Shown: positions 14,738 through 22,555 of the stretch, one piece after another
Position numbering within the stretch: the stretch's first letter is position 1
Layout: every line of letters starts with the position of its first letter
DNA from: an uncultured delta proteobacterium
GTDB lineage: Bacteria > Myxococcota_A > UBA9160 > JAFDET01
Length of the DNA: 36,531 nucleotides
Assembly (NCBI GenBank): GCA_947260035.1
Contig: CAMYOO010000005.1
Span: 1-36,531, forward strand
Reading direction: 5' to 3'
The notes under the pieces: generated by a model
Told to the model about the DNA's origin: nothing
Database searches by the model: none
What the model saw: the letters and a program-made list of their open reading frames with translations, nothing else
Program-made: the position numbers and the translations under genes

Positions 14738-14763
14738 AATAATTACCACCCCGGAGGGCGGGG
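14738..14763 (-). terminator. Possible intrinsic terminator after ABC exporter subunit 2
   Basis: Minus strand CCCCG-CCCTC-CGGGG followed by TGGTAATTATTT. Short GC stem plus a partly T-rich tail. Confidence 0.3.
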
Positions 14764-14771
14764 ATGCAAGG

Positions 14772-14820
14772 GGCAAGTCACCCGGCGGCCACAGGGGAAG
14801 TCACCCCGCGGCTACAGCCT
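14772..14820. repeat. Imperfect 23-bp tandem duplication of the 3' end of the ABC subunit 2 gene
   Basis: caagtcacccggcggccacaggg followed immediately by gaagtcaccccgcggctacagcc, 18/23 identical. The second copy holds the real GTAGCCGCGGGGTGA (VAAG-stop). Confidence 0.6.
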
Positions 14821-16651
14821 CTCCCGCCTCCTGGGCGCCGTACTGGAGCTGGTAGAGGTGGTGATAGACCCCTCGGGCCTCGAGGAGCTCCTGGTGGCGG
14901 CCCTGCTCCACCACGCGGCCCTTGTGGAGCACGTAGATGCGGTCCACGTCCTGGATCGTGGACAGCCGATGCGCGATGGCGATGGCGGTCTTGCCCTCCA
15001 TCAGGGAGTGGATTCCCTGCTGGATGGCGACCTCGGTCTCGGTATCGATGGAGCTGGTGGCCTCGTCCAGCACCAGGACGTGCGCTCCGTGGGCCACGGC
15101 CCGGGCGAAGGACAGCAGCTGGCGCTGGCCGGTGGAGAGGTCCGTACCGCGCTCGCGCAGCTCCGTCTGGTAGCCGTCGGGCAGCTCCTCGAGGAAGCGG
15201 TGGGCCTCCACGCTGCGTGCCGCCAGCTCCAGGTCCGCCTGGGAGAGGTCGTCGCGCCCCAACCCGATGTTCTCGGCCACGCTGCCGCTGAACACGAACA
15301 CGTCCTGCAGGACCATGGCCACACGCCGGCGCAGCTCGGCCTGGGGCAGGTCGCGCAGATCCACGCCGTCGACGCGGATGGTCCCGCGCTGGGGCTCGTA
15401 CAGCCGGGTCAGCAGCTTGATGATCGAGGTCTTGCCGGCTCCGGTGTGGCCCACCAGCGCCACCTTCTCGCCCGGCGTTACGCAGAACGACACATCCTCC
15501 AGGATCCAGTCCTCGCCGCGGTACGCGAACCAGACGTTCTCGAAGGCGACCTCGCCCTTGCGCGCGGGGTCGCCCGCGGCGGGCTCCTCCACCCGGTCCA
15601 CCACCGCCGGCTCGATGTCCATGAGCTGGAAGATGCGCTCGGCGCTGGCCATGGAGGACTGCATCACCGAGTACTTGGCCGACAGGTCGCGCAGCGGCAT
15701 GAAGAAACGCCGCAGGTAGTCGAAGAAGCGGTACATGATGCCGACGCTGGCGAGTCCCGCGCCGGCGCCCAGCACGATGGCGAAAGTCAGGTTCTGCGCG
15801 ATTTCCACCACGGAGAAGAGCGCCGCCTCCCAACGGATCGAGCGCTGCCACGCGTCTCGGTGCAGGGAGTTCATCTCATCGAAGTCGCGGAAGTTGCGGC
15901 GCTCCCGGGTGAAGAGCTGCACCACCTTCATCCCGGTGATGGTCTCCTGGATCATGGTGTTGATGCGCGCGATGCGGATCCGCGTCTCGCGGAACGCGTC
16001 CCGCACGCGCATGCGGAAGATCACCGCGCACACGATCAGCACCGGAACCACCAGGAAGGTCCACAGGGCCAGCTTGGCGTTCAGGGCGAAGAGCACGCTG
16101 GCGATGATGAGCATCTTGATCACGTCGGTGACCAGCGTGACGATGCCCGACGAGAACATCTCGGTGATGTTCTCCACGTCGTTGGTGGCGCGCGTCACCA
16201 GCCGACCCACCGGGTAGGAATCGAAGAAGCCCAGGTGCAGCTTCTGGATCTGCCCGAAGACATCGCGGCGCAGGTCGCGCATGGCGTGCTGCCCGGTCCA
16301 GGCCATCACGTAGAGGTTCAGGAACTGGAAGCCCGCCAGGAGCACCACCGTGCACAGGTACAGTACAGTCAGCCACAGGATCGGCGGGAAGCCACCGGGC
16401 GCGTCCAGCAGCGCGTTCAGACCGCTGCCCGCGGAGGCCACCTCGCCGCCGAAGACCCGGTCGAGGCCCGTGGCGATGATCCAGGCTGGCGCCAGCTCGA
16501 GCGCCGTGAGCGGGAAGACCAGCGACAGCGAGAGGGTCACCTGCCAGGTGTAGGGCCGGATGTAGGGCCACAGGCGCGTGAGCAGGCGCGAGTCGTAGGC
16601 CTTGCCCAGCGCCTCCTCGTCGTGGAACGGATCGAGGGGAGGCGCGCTCAC
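14801..16651 (-). CDS. ABC exporter subunit with fused TMD-NBD, canonical Walker-B Glu, variant signature LSTGQ
   Basis: GTG start at 16651 (VSAPPLDPFHDEEALGKAYDSRLLTRLWPYIRPYTWQ...). Walker A GHTGAGKTS, signature LSTGQRQLLSFARA, Walker B LVLDEATSSID. The ORF track merges this with upstream out-of-gene sequence (14801..18598). GTGA overlap with the preceding gene. Confidence 0.93.
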   Translation of the reverse strand: MSAPPLDPFHDEEALGKAYDSRLLTRLWPYIRPYTWQVTLSLSLVFPLTALELAPAWIIATGLDRVFGGEVASAGSGLNALLDAPGGFPPILWLTVLYLCTVVLLAGFQFLNLYVMAWTGQHAMRDLRRDVFGQIQKLHLGFFDSYPVGRLVTRATNDVENITEMFSSGIVTLVTDVIKMLIIASVLFALNAKLALWTFLVVPVLIVCAVIFRMRVRDAFRETRIRIARINTMIQETITGMKVVQLFTRERRNFRDFDEMNSLHRDAWQRSIRWEAALFSVVEIAQNLTFAIVLGAGAGLASVGIMYRFFDYLRRFFMPLRDLSAKYSVMQSSMASAERIFQLMDIEPAVVDRVEEPAAGDPARKGEVAFENVWFAYRGEDWILEDVSFCVTPGEKVALVGHTGAGKTSIIKLLTRLYEPQRGTIRVDGVDLRDLPQAELRRRVAMVLQDVFVFSGSVAENIGLGRDDLSQADLELAARSVEAHRFLEELPDGYQTELRERGTDLSTGQRQLLSFARAVAHGAHVLVLDEATSSIDTETEVAIQQGIHSLMEGKTAIAIAHRLSTIQDVDRIYVLHKGRVVEQGRHQELLEARGVYHHLYQLQYGAQEAGEAVAAG

Positions 16652-18447
16652 GCCACGGCCTCGTCCAGCGCGTCTTCCAGCGCCTGCTGGCGGGCCAGGC
16701 GTGCGTAGAAGCCGCCGTGGACCAGCAGCTCCTTGTGGGTGCCGCGCTCGCTGATCGCACCGTCGGCGAGCACGATGATCTGGTCGCACTCGCGCACGCT
16801 GGAGATGCGGTGCGAGATCACCACCACCGTGCGCCCGGCGAAGACCTCGGCCAGCTCGCGCTGGATGGCCTCCTCGGTAGCGGCGTCCACGCTGGACAGC
16901 GTGTCGTCCAGGATCAGGATGCCGGGCTCCATGGCCAGGGCACGAGCCAGGGCCGCTCGCTGACGCTGGCCACCGGACAGCATCACCCCGCGCTCGCCCA
17001 CCACCGTGGCCAGCCCGTGGGGCAGCTCGGAGAGGTCCTTGGCCAGCTGGGCGCGCTCCACGGCCAGCGCCACGCGCCCCGAGTCGGTTTCCGGCAGGCC
17101 GAAGGCCACGTTGTCGGCGAGGCTCATGGAGAACAGGAACGAGTCCTGGGGCACCATCGCGATACCGGCGCGCAGGGTCATGAGCGGAAGCCGGTTCAGG
17201 TCGACGCCGTCGATCAAGACGCAGCCGTCGTCCACCTCGTAGAGCCGCGGAATGACCGAGGCCAGGGTGCTCTTGCCGGACCCCACTGGCCCCACCACAC
17301 CCAGGGTCGACCCGGCCGGCACGTGGAACGAGACGTCGCGCAGCGCGGGTTCGCGATCGGCGCCTGGGTACGCGAAGGTCAGGTTCCGGAACTCGATCTC
17401 GCCGCGCAGGGCGTCCACGTCCGCGAGATCGCCGCGGTCGGCGATGGACGGCTCGGTGGCCAGCACCTCGTCGATGCGCTGCATGGCGGCCGCGCCGCGC
17501 TGCACCAGCGAGAAGACCCAGCCCATGATGAACGTCGGGAAGGTCAGGTTCCAGATGTAGACGGCGAACATCATGAACTCGCCCTTGGTGAGCGTGCCCT
17601 GGGCGATCTTGTGGCCGCCCACCAGCAGCACCAGGCCCATGCCCAGGGCCGGCAGCAGCCCCACGATGGCAGGCATCGCCCCGTTGACCCGCACCAGACC
17701 CATGTGGCGGTTGAAGAGCTCCTGGTTGGCGCGCGCGAAGCGCTTCGCCGTCACCCGTTCCATGGCGTAGGTCTTCACCACGGCGATCCCGGAGATCGTC
17801 TCCTGCAGGTGGTTGGAGAGGTCCGCCAGGCCCTCCTGCACGGCGATGTTGGCCCGGAACATGAGGCGGCCGAAGGCCCGCGCGATGAACACGAACAGGA
17901 AGTACGGCGCCACCACCAGCAGCGTCAGCAGCGGGTCGAAGAACGCCATGGCGATCAGCACGCCCACCAGCATCACCGGGGTCTGCACCACCGAGAGCAG
18001 GCCCGGCCCCAGCATCAGCCGCACCGAGTTCAGGTCGTTCACGCAGCGGCTCATGATGTCGCCGGTACGCCAGCCGAAGTAGAAGGACTGCGGCAGGCGC
18101 TGGAGATGGGCGAAGAGATCGTTGCGGATCTCGTACTCCACCTCGCGGCCGGCGCTGAAGACCAGCTCGCGCGAGAAGTAGCGCAGCGCCCCGGACAGCA
18201 GCGCCACGATCCCGATCCACAGGGCCTGGCGCGCCAGATCCGGGCCGCTCTGCTCGCCGATCGCGTCGACGCCGCGCCCCACCATGATGGGGATCGCCAC
18301 GAAGCAGCCCACGTAGGCCAGGGTGATGACGGCCCAGATCCCGTAGTAGCGGCCGTTGCGGCGGATGTAGACCGAGAGCCGCGCGATCGCGGCGCGAACG
18401 TCGCTGCGGCCCTCGCGGGCGGCGGCGATGTCGGAAGCGGCGCTCAC
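16648..18447 (-). CDS. ABC exporter subunit with fused TMD-NBD, degenerate Walker-B (LDDTLSSVD)
   Basis: 599 aa, GTG start. Walker A GPVGSGKST, intact signature MLSGGQRQRAALARALA, Walker B ILILDDTLSSVDAAT with Asp in place of the catalytic Glu. Confidence 0.95.
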   Translation of the reverse strand: MSAASDIAAAREGRSDVRAAIARLSVYIRRNGRYYGIWAVITLAYVGCFVAIPIMVGRGVDAIGEQSGPDLARQALWIGIVALLSGALRYFSRELVFSAGREVEYEIRNDLFAHLQRLPQSFYFGWRTGDIMSRCVNDLNSVRLMLGPGLLSVVQTPVMLVGVLIAMAFFDPLLTLLVVAPYFLFVFIARAFGRLMFRANIAVQEGLADLSNHLQETISGIAVVKTYAMERVTAKRFARANQELFNRHMGLVRVNGAMPAIVGLLPALGMGLVLLVGGHKIAQGTLTKGEFMMFAVYIWNLTFPTFIMGWVFSLVQRGAAAMQRIDEVLATEPSIADRGDLADVDALRGEIEFRNLTFAYPGADREPALRDVSFHVPAGSTLGVVGPVGSGKSTLASVIPRLYEVDDGCVLIDGVDLNRLPLMTLRAGIAMVPQDSFLFSMSLADNVAFGLPETDSGRVALAVERAQLAKDLSELPHGLATVVGERGVMLSGGQRQRAALARALAMEPGILILDDTLSSVDAATEEAIQRELAEVFAGRTVVVISHRISSVRECDQIIVLADGAISERGTHKELLVHGGFYARLARQQALEDALDEAVA

Positions 18448-19109
18448 CCGGCGTACCAGCCGGCCAGACGCTGCCGGTCGAGCCCCAGGCGCCAGCCCAA
18501 CAGGGCCAGCCAGTTGCGCAGCATCTGGCGGAAGACGCGGCCCTGGTAGCGCCGCGCCGAGGTCTCCACGGCCAGGGGCAGCCGCACCAGCCGGCCATGC
18601 CGTTTCATCTCTCGCGCCAGGTCCAGGTCCTCCATGATCGGCGCCTGGGGAACGCCGCCCATCGCATCCAGGACGTCCCGGCGCACGAAGACCGCCTGGT
18701 CACCATACGGCAGCCCGAAGAGCGCGACCCGCAGCCGCGCCCCCCACTCCACGATCCGCAGTCCCGGCCCCGTCGCGTCGAACTTCAGCCGGAAGCAGCC
18801 GCCGGCCACCCCCGGATCGCGGCAGGCCGACTCCAGCGCCTGGTCCCAACCCTCCGGCAGGCGGGTGTCCGCGTGCAGGAAGAGCAGAACCTCGCCGGCG
18901 GCCAACCGGCTGCCGGCCTCGAGCTGGCCGGCACGGCCCGGAGGCGCCTCCAGGAGCCGTGCGCCCGCTTCCACGGCCCGATGGGCCGTGGCGTCCCGGC
19001 TTCCGCCGTCCACCACCCAGACCTCTACATCCTGGGCGCGCGCGCTGGCGACCGCGGCTGCCACCGAGCCCTCTTCGTCGAGGCTGGGGATCACGACCGC
19101 AATCTTCAC
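18444..19109 (-). CDS. Family 2 glycosyltransferase resembling TIGR04283
   Basis: GTG start at 19109: VKIAVVIPSLDEEGSVAAAVASARAQDVEVWVVDGGSRDAT...GRAGQLEAGSRLAAGEVLLFLHADTRLP...GLPYGDQAVFVRRDVLDAMGGVPQAPIMEDLDLAREMKRHG. The ORF track extends too far upstream. Confidence 0.9.
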   Translation of the reverse strand: MKIAVVIPSLDEEGSVAAAVASARAQDVEVWVVDGGSRDATAHRAVEAGARLLEAPPGRAGQLEAGSRLAAGEVLLFLHADTRLPEGWDQALESACRDPGVAGGCFRLKFDATGPGLRIVEWGARLRVALFGLPYGDQAVFVRRDVLDAMGGVPQAPIMEDLDLAREMKRHGRLVRLPLAVETSARRYQGRVFRQMLRNWLALLGWRLGLDRQRLAGWYAG

Positions 19110-19115
19110 GGGCCG

Positions 19116-19121
19116 ACGGTA
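19116..19121 (-). promoter_or_regulatory. Candidate -10 element (TACCGT) of the glycosyltransferase/ABC operon
   Basis: TACCGT ends exactly 6 nt before the GTG start at 19109. No clear -35. Confidence 0.35.
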
Positions 19122-19127
19122 GCTGAT

Positions 19128-19157
19128 TTGACAGCGGGCCGACCCTTCCCGTATCCA
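19128..19157 (+). promoter_or_regulatory. Predicted sigma70-type promoter of purM
   Basis: TTGACA (19128-19133), 18-nt spacer, TATCCA (19152-19157), 6 nt before the GTG start at 19164. Confidence 0.6.
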
Positions 19158-19163
19158 TCGTCC

Positions 19164-20264
19164 GTGCCCCCCCGAAAGAAGCGCGACGCAGACGAGGGCT
19201 CCGCTCCCGCCTATGCACAGGCCGGGGTCGACCTGGACCACGACGAGGGCTTCGTCGATGAGATCCAGGAGATCGCGCGCTCGACGTTCCGGCCCGAGGT
19301 GCTCTCGAACATCGGGGGCTTCGCAGGCCTGTTCAAGACGCCCGATCGCTACACGGAGCCGGTCCTGGTGGCGGGCGCCGACGGCGTGGGAACCAAGCTG
19401 CTGCTGGCGGCGCGGGTCGGACGCTACGACACCGTGGGCATCGACTGCGTGGCGATGGTGGTGAACGACCTGGTGGTGCAAGGGGCCGAGCCGCTGGTCT
19501 TCCTGGACTACCTGGCCATGGGGGAGCACGACCCCGAGATCGCCGCCGAGGCCCTGCGCGGGCTGGCCGAGGGCTGCAAGCGCGCCGGCTGCGCCCTGCT
19601 CGGCGGCGAGACGGCCACCATGCCCGGCGTCTACCCCAAGGGCGAGCTGGAACTGGTGGGCTTCGGTGTGGGCGTGGTGGAGCGGGAACGGGTGATCGAC
19701 GGCTCGTCCATCCGCGTGGGCGACGTCATCATCGGCGTCGCCTCGGGCGGCCTGCACAGCAACGGCTTCTCCCTGGTGCGCTCCCTGGTGGACGAGGGGC
19801 TGGCCGCCGAGCGCTTCGGACTCTTCGACGAGGTGGACGAGCTCAACACCTCGCTGGCCAGCGCGCTGCTGTCTCCCACCCGCATCTACGTCAAGCCGGT
19901 CCTCAACCTGCTGCGCGACTTCGAGCTGCACGGCATCGTGCACGTCACCGGCGGCGGCTTCGAGGGCAACCTGCCGCGGGTGCTGCCCGAGGGCCTGTGC
20001 GCGCGGGTCGACCCCGAGAGCTGGCCGCGGCCCGGCATCTTCACCTGGATCCAGCGCCAGAAGGAGATCTCCGACGGCGAGATGCTGCGGGTGTTCAACT
20101 GCGGCGTCGGCCTGGTGGTCTTCGTCCCCGAGGAGCAGTCGGAAGACGTGGCCGATCGCCTACGCGCCTTGGGCGAGCGGCCCTACCGCATCGGCCGCGT
20201 CGAACGCCGCGACGACGGCGAGCCCGCGCTGATCTTCGAGCGCGGCGCCGCGATCCCCGACTGA
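19164..20264 (+). CDS. purM: Phosphoribosylformylglycinamidine cyclo-ligase (AIR synthetase)
   Basis: YAQAGVDLDHDEGFVDEI...IGGFAGLF...VAGADGVGTKLLLA...DCVAMVVNDLVVQGAEPLVFLDYLA...LLGGETATMPGVY...GLHSNGFSLVR...HVTGGGFEGNLPRVLP. GTG start at 19164; the ORF track starts too far upstream. Confidence 0.96.
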   Translation: MPPRKKRDADEGSAPAYAQAGVDLDHDEGFVDEIQEIARSTFRPEVLSNIGGFAGLFKTPDRYTEPVLVAGADGVGTKLLLAARVGRYDTVGIDCVAMVVNDLVVQGAEPLVFLDYLAMGEHDPEIAAEALRGLAEGCKRAGCALLGGETATMPGVYPKGELELVGFGVGVVERERVIDGSSIRVGDVIIGVASGGLHSNGFSLVRSLVDEGLAAERFGLFDEVDELNTSLASALLSPTRIYVKPVLNLLRDFELHGIVHVTGGGFEGNLPRVLPEGLCARVDPESWPRPGIFTWIQRQKEISDGEMLRVFNCGVGLVVFVPEEQSEDVADRLRALGERPYRIGRVERRDDGEPALIFERGAAIPD

Positions 20265-21628
20265 TGCCCGACCTCCCCGCCTCGGGACGCAGCCATCTGC
20301 GAGCTCGACGCTGGGACGTCCTGGTGCTGGGCGGCGCCCTGCCCGGCCTGGTGGCGGCGGCGCGGCTCTGCATGGCCGGCCACCGGGTCCTGGTGATCGA
20401 AGAAGAAGCGGCGGCCCAGACGTTCGAGCCTCTGCGCGAGCCCTTCCTGCTCACCGGCGCCGTGGGCCAGGGGCTCCTGGCCGGGGTCCTGCGCGACCTG
20501 AACGTCCCGCTGATCGAGCTGCGCCGCCTGGAGCAGAGCCCGCTGGCCTTCCAGGTGGTGACGCCCGACGCTCGCATCGACGTGGGATCGCCCACGCGCA
20601 CGGCGGAGGAGCTGGTGGCCTGGGGCCTGGCCAAGCCGGACACGGCCCAAGCGCTGCTGCGCGCGCTGGTCCGCGCTGCAGCCGCGGAGCACGATGCCAT
20701 GCTGACCGCGCCCGTGGTGCGGGCCGGCGGCTTGCGCCGACTGGGGCGCGGCGCGGCGGCGCCGTCCACCCGCCACGCGAGAGGCATGCCGGCGGAGGCC
20801 GCCTCGGCGCCGCCGGAGCTGGCCCCCTTCTTCGACGCGCAGGTCCGCGCACTGTCGAACCTGGCGGAAGCGGACCCGGGCCCCGAGGCGCGCGCGCGCC
20901 TGCTGGGCGCCGTGCTCGAAGGCGGCGCCACGTTCCCGTCGGCGGAGACGACGCTGCGCGGGCTGCTGCGGGCACGCATCCGCGCCCTGCACGGAGAGTT
21001 CAAGAGCATGCCCGGCGGGTTCGAGCTGGTCTCGGCCGACGCCGAGCCGGGTGTCGCACCGGCGCGCTCGACCGATCTCTGGCTCGGCCGCGCGCTGGTC
21101 GTCAACGTCCCCCGCGGACTGCTGGCCCGCGCGCTGCGCGAGACCGATGCCCCGGTCCCGGAAATTCTGGACGTGGAGGAGCCCCGCGGGCGGCGGGCGC
21201 GCGTGCACCTGCGCACGCGCCGCGCGGTAATCCCTGAGGGCATGGCGCGCCGGATCATCCGCGTCGATGGAAAGCGCGTGATCACGATTTCCGCCTACCC
21301 GGCGAGCCCGACCTCGGACGTGGTGGACGTGGTCGCCGGCGCAGTCGGGGCGAGTGGGGACGAGATCGAGACCGCCGTCCTCGAGCTGATGCCCTTCTGC
21401 GAGGGTCGACTGGTGCGCCACCCCACGCCCGAGCCGCTCTGGGACGACGACGACGCCCTCGAGGACCCTTCCCACAGCGCGGCCTGGCCGGGCGAGGTGG
21501 AGATCCGCCTGGCCGCGCGGCCGCGGGTCTACCAGCTTCCGCGCGCGGGACTCGCGGGGCTGGGCGTCGAGGGGGACGTCTTGCTGGGCTGGCGCGGTGC
21601 GGAGCGGATCTCCGCCGATCTCGGATAG
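20264..21628 (+). CDS. Rossmann/FAD-like oxidoreductase-related protein of unknown function
   Basis: ATG overlaps the purM stop (TGATG). N-terminal WDVLVLGGALPGLVAAARLCMAGHRVLVIEEE is a beta-alpha-beta dinucleotide fold ending in an acidic residue. The rest is not recognised. Confidence 0.65.
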   Translation: MPDLPASGRSHLRARRWDVLVLGGALPGLVAAARLCMAGHRVLVIEEEAAAQTFEPLREPFLLTGAVGQGLLAGVLRDLNVPLIELRRLEQSPLAFQVVTPDARIDVGSPTRTAEELVAWGLAKPDTAQALLRALVRAAAAEHDAMLTAPVVRAGGLRRLGRGAAAPSTRHARGMPAEAASAPPELAPFFDAQVRALSNLAEADPGPEARARLLGAVLEGGATFPSAETTLRGLLRARIRALHGEFKSMPGGFELVSADAEPGVAPARSTDLWLGRALVVNVPRGLLARALRETDAPVPEILDVEEPRGRRARVHLRTRRAVIPEGMARRIIRVDGKRVITISAYPASPTSDVVDVVAGAVGASGDEIETAVLELMPFCEGRLVRHPTPEPLWDDDDALEDPSHSAAWPGEVEIRLAARPRVYQLPRAGLAGLGVEGDVLLGWRGAERISADLG

Positions 21629-21668
21629 CCGGGTGTCTCCCCCGGGAGGCGCCGCGTCGGCCTGAGCC

Positions 21669-22487
21669 CTACGCCGGTACGCTGACCGGGCTCCCTCGCT
21701 GCAGGATCGGGTACTGGCGGGCGGGGTCGTCCTGCCGCTCGGGGACGTCGCCTTGCCGGAATGCCACCGCACCGTCGGGGGCGAGCTGCACGATGTAGGC
21801 CTTGCGCACCGAGCCGCTGGTATTGGGCCCGGTCTGGTGCGGCGTCAGCGACGAGAAGACAACCACGCTGCCGGCCGGCGCTTCCACCGCGATCGCGCCT
21901 TCGGGCTCTTCGAGGCACTGCCAGCCCTGCCCGGTCATCCAGTGCTCCAGGGTTCCGCGAAGGTGGAATCCGGGCGCCACCCAGGGACAACCGTTTTCGC
22001 GCGTCGCGTCGGTCAAGGCCACCCAGCAGGTGACGTACTGCTGCGGCTCCACGAAGGTGTACCCGTTGTCCTGATGCCAAGGGAATCGGCGCGGACGCTC
22101 CGGGTACTTGTATACGGCCTGCTCCCAGTAGAGGCGAACATCGGGCCCGATCAGATCGTGGGCGAGCTCGCGAAACACGCGGTGCGCGCAGAACTCGCGC
22201 AGGCGGCGCGAAGCCAGCACCAGGTTGGGGCAGAACGCGATGTTGCCCTGCTCGGCGATGAAGGCCTTGCCGCCGGGGCGCGTGCCCAGGAACGCGGACA
22301 CCTGCTCCTGGATGGGGTCGATCTCCGCAGTGATCGACTCCACCTCGTCCGCCGTGAAGGCATCGCGCAGCAGGAAATAGCCGGACTCGTTCCACTGGCG
22401 CGCCTGCTCGTCGTCGAGCCGCGCTCGCGGGCCCGAGGGCGACGTCCAGAGAAACTCGCGGTTGCGGGGATCCGCACGCGGCTCCAT
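21669..22487 (-). CDS. Phytanoyl-CoA dioxygenase (PhyH) family protein
   Basis: 272 aa; FLLRDAFTADEVESITAEI, HxD motif in FPWHQDNGYTFVEPQQYVTCWVALTDATRENGCPWVAPGFHLRG, distal His/Arg region AGSVVVFSSLTPHQTGPNTSGSVRKAYIVQ. Confidence 0.88.
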   Translation of the reverse strand: MEPRADPRNREFLWTSPSGPRARLDDEQARQWNESGYFLLRDAFTADEVESITAEIDPIQEQVSAFLGTRPGGKAFIAEQGNIAFCPNLVLASRRLREFCAHRVFRELAHDLIGPDVRLYWEQAVYKYPERPRRFPWHQDNGYTFVEPQQYVTCWVALTDATRENGCPWVAPGFHLRGTLEHWMTGQGWQCLEEPEGAIAVEAPAGSVVVFSSLTPHQTGPNTSGSVRKAYIVQLAPDGAVAFRQGDVPERQDDPARQYPILQRGSPVSVPA

Positions 22488-22493
22488 GCCCCA

Positions 22494-22499
22494 ACGGTA
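22494..22499 (-). promoter_or_regulatory. Candidate -10 element (TACCGT) of the PhyH gene
   Basis: TACCGT followed by TGGGGC (6 nt) and the ATG at 22487. No clear -35. Confidence 0.35.
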
Positions 22500-22555
22500 G
22501 CGCCGCCGGACCCGGGCGGCGGCGGGCCGGGCCGTGGGGTAGCCTGCGCAGCGTC

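Noticed and set aside
11038-14742. 1234-aa plus-strand ORF fully antisense to smc
   Set aside because: Smc has unmistakable motifs on the minus strand. The antisense translation is low-complexity (L/A/H/Q/V/D-rich) with no domain. Long antisense ORFs are expected in high-GC genes that avoid TTA, CTA and TCA codons.
14417-18549. Plus-strand ORFs of 763 and 610 aa antisense to the ABC exporter genes
   Set aside because: Compositional shadows of the two ABC genes; His/Gln/Arg-rich with no motif.
16652-18598. Upstream part of the 1265-aa ORF 14801..18598
   Set aside because: Out-of-frame reading through the first ABC subunit. The real second subunit starts at the GTG at 16651.
19110-19943. N-terminal extension of the glycosyltransferase ORF 18444..19943
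   Set aside because: It is antisense to purM; the family N-terminus VKIAVVIPSLDEEGS begins at 19109.
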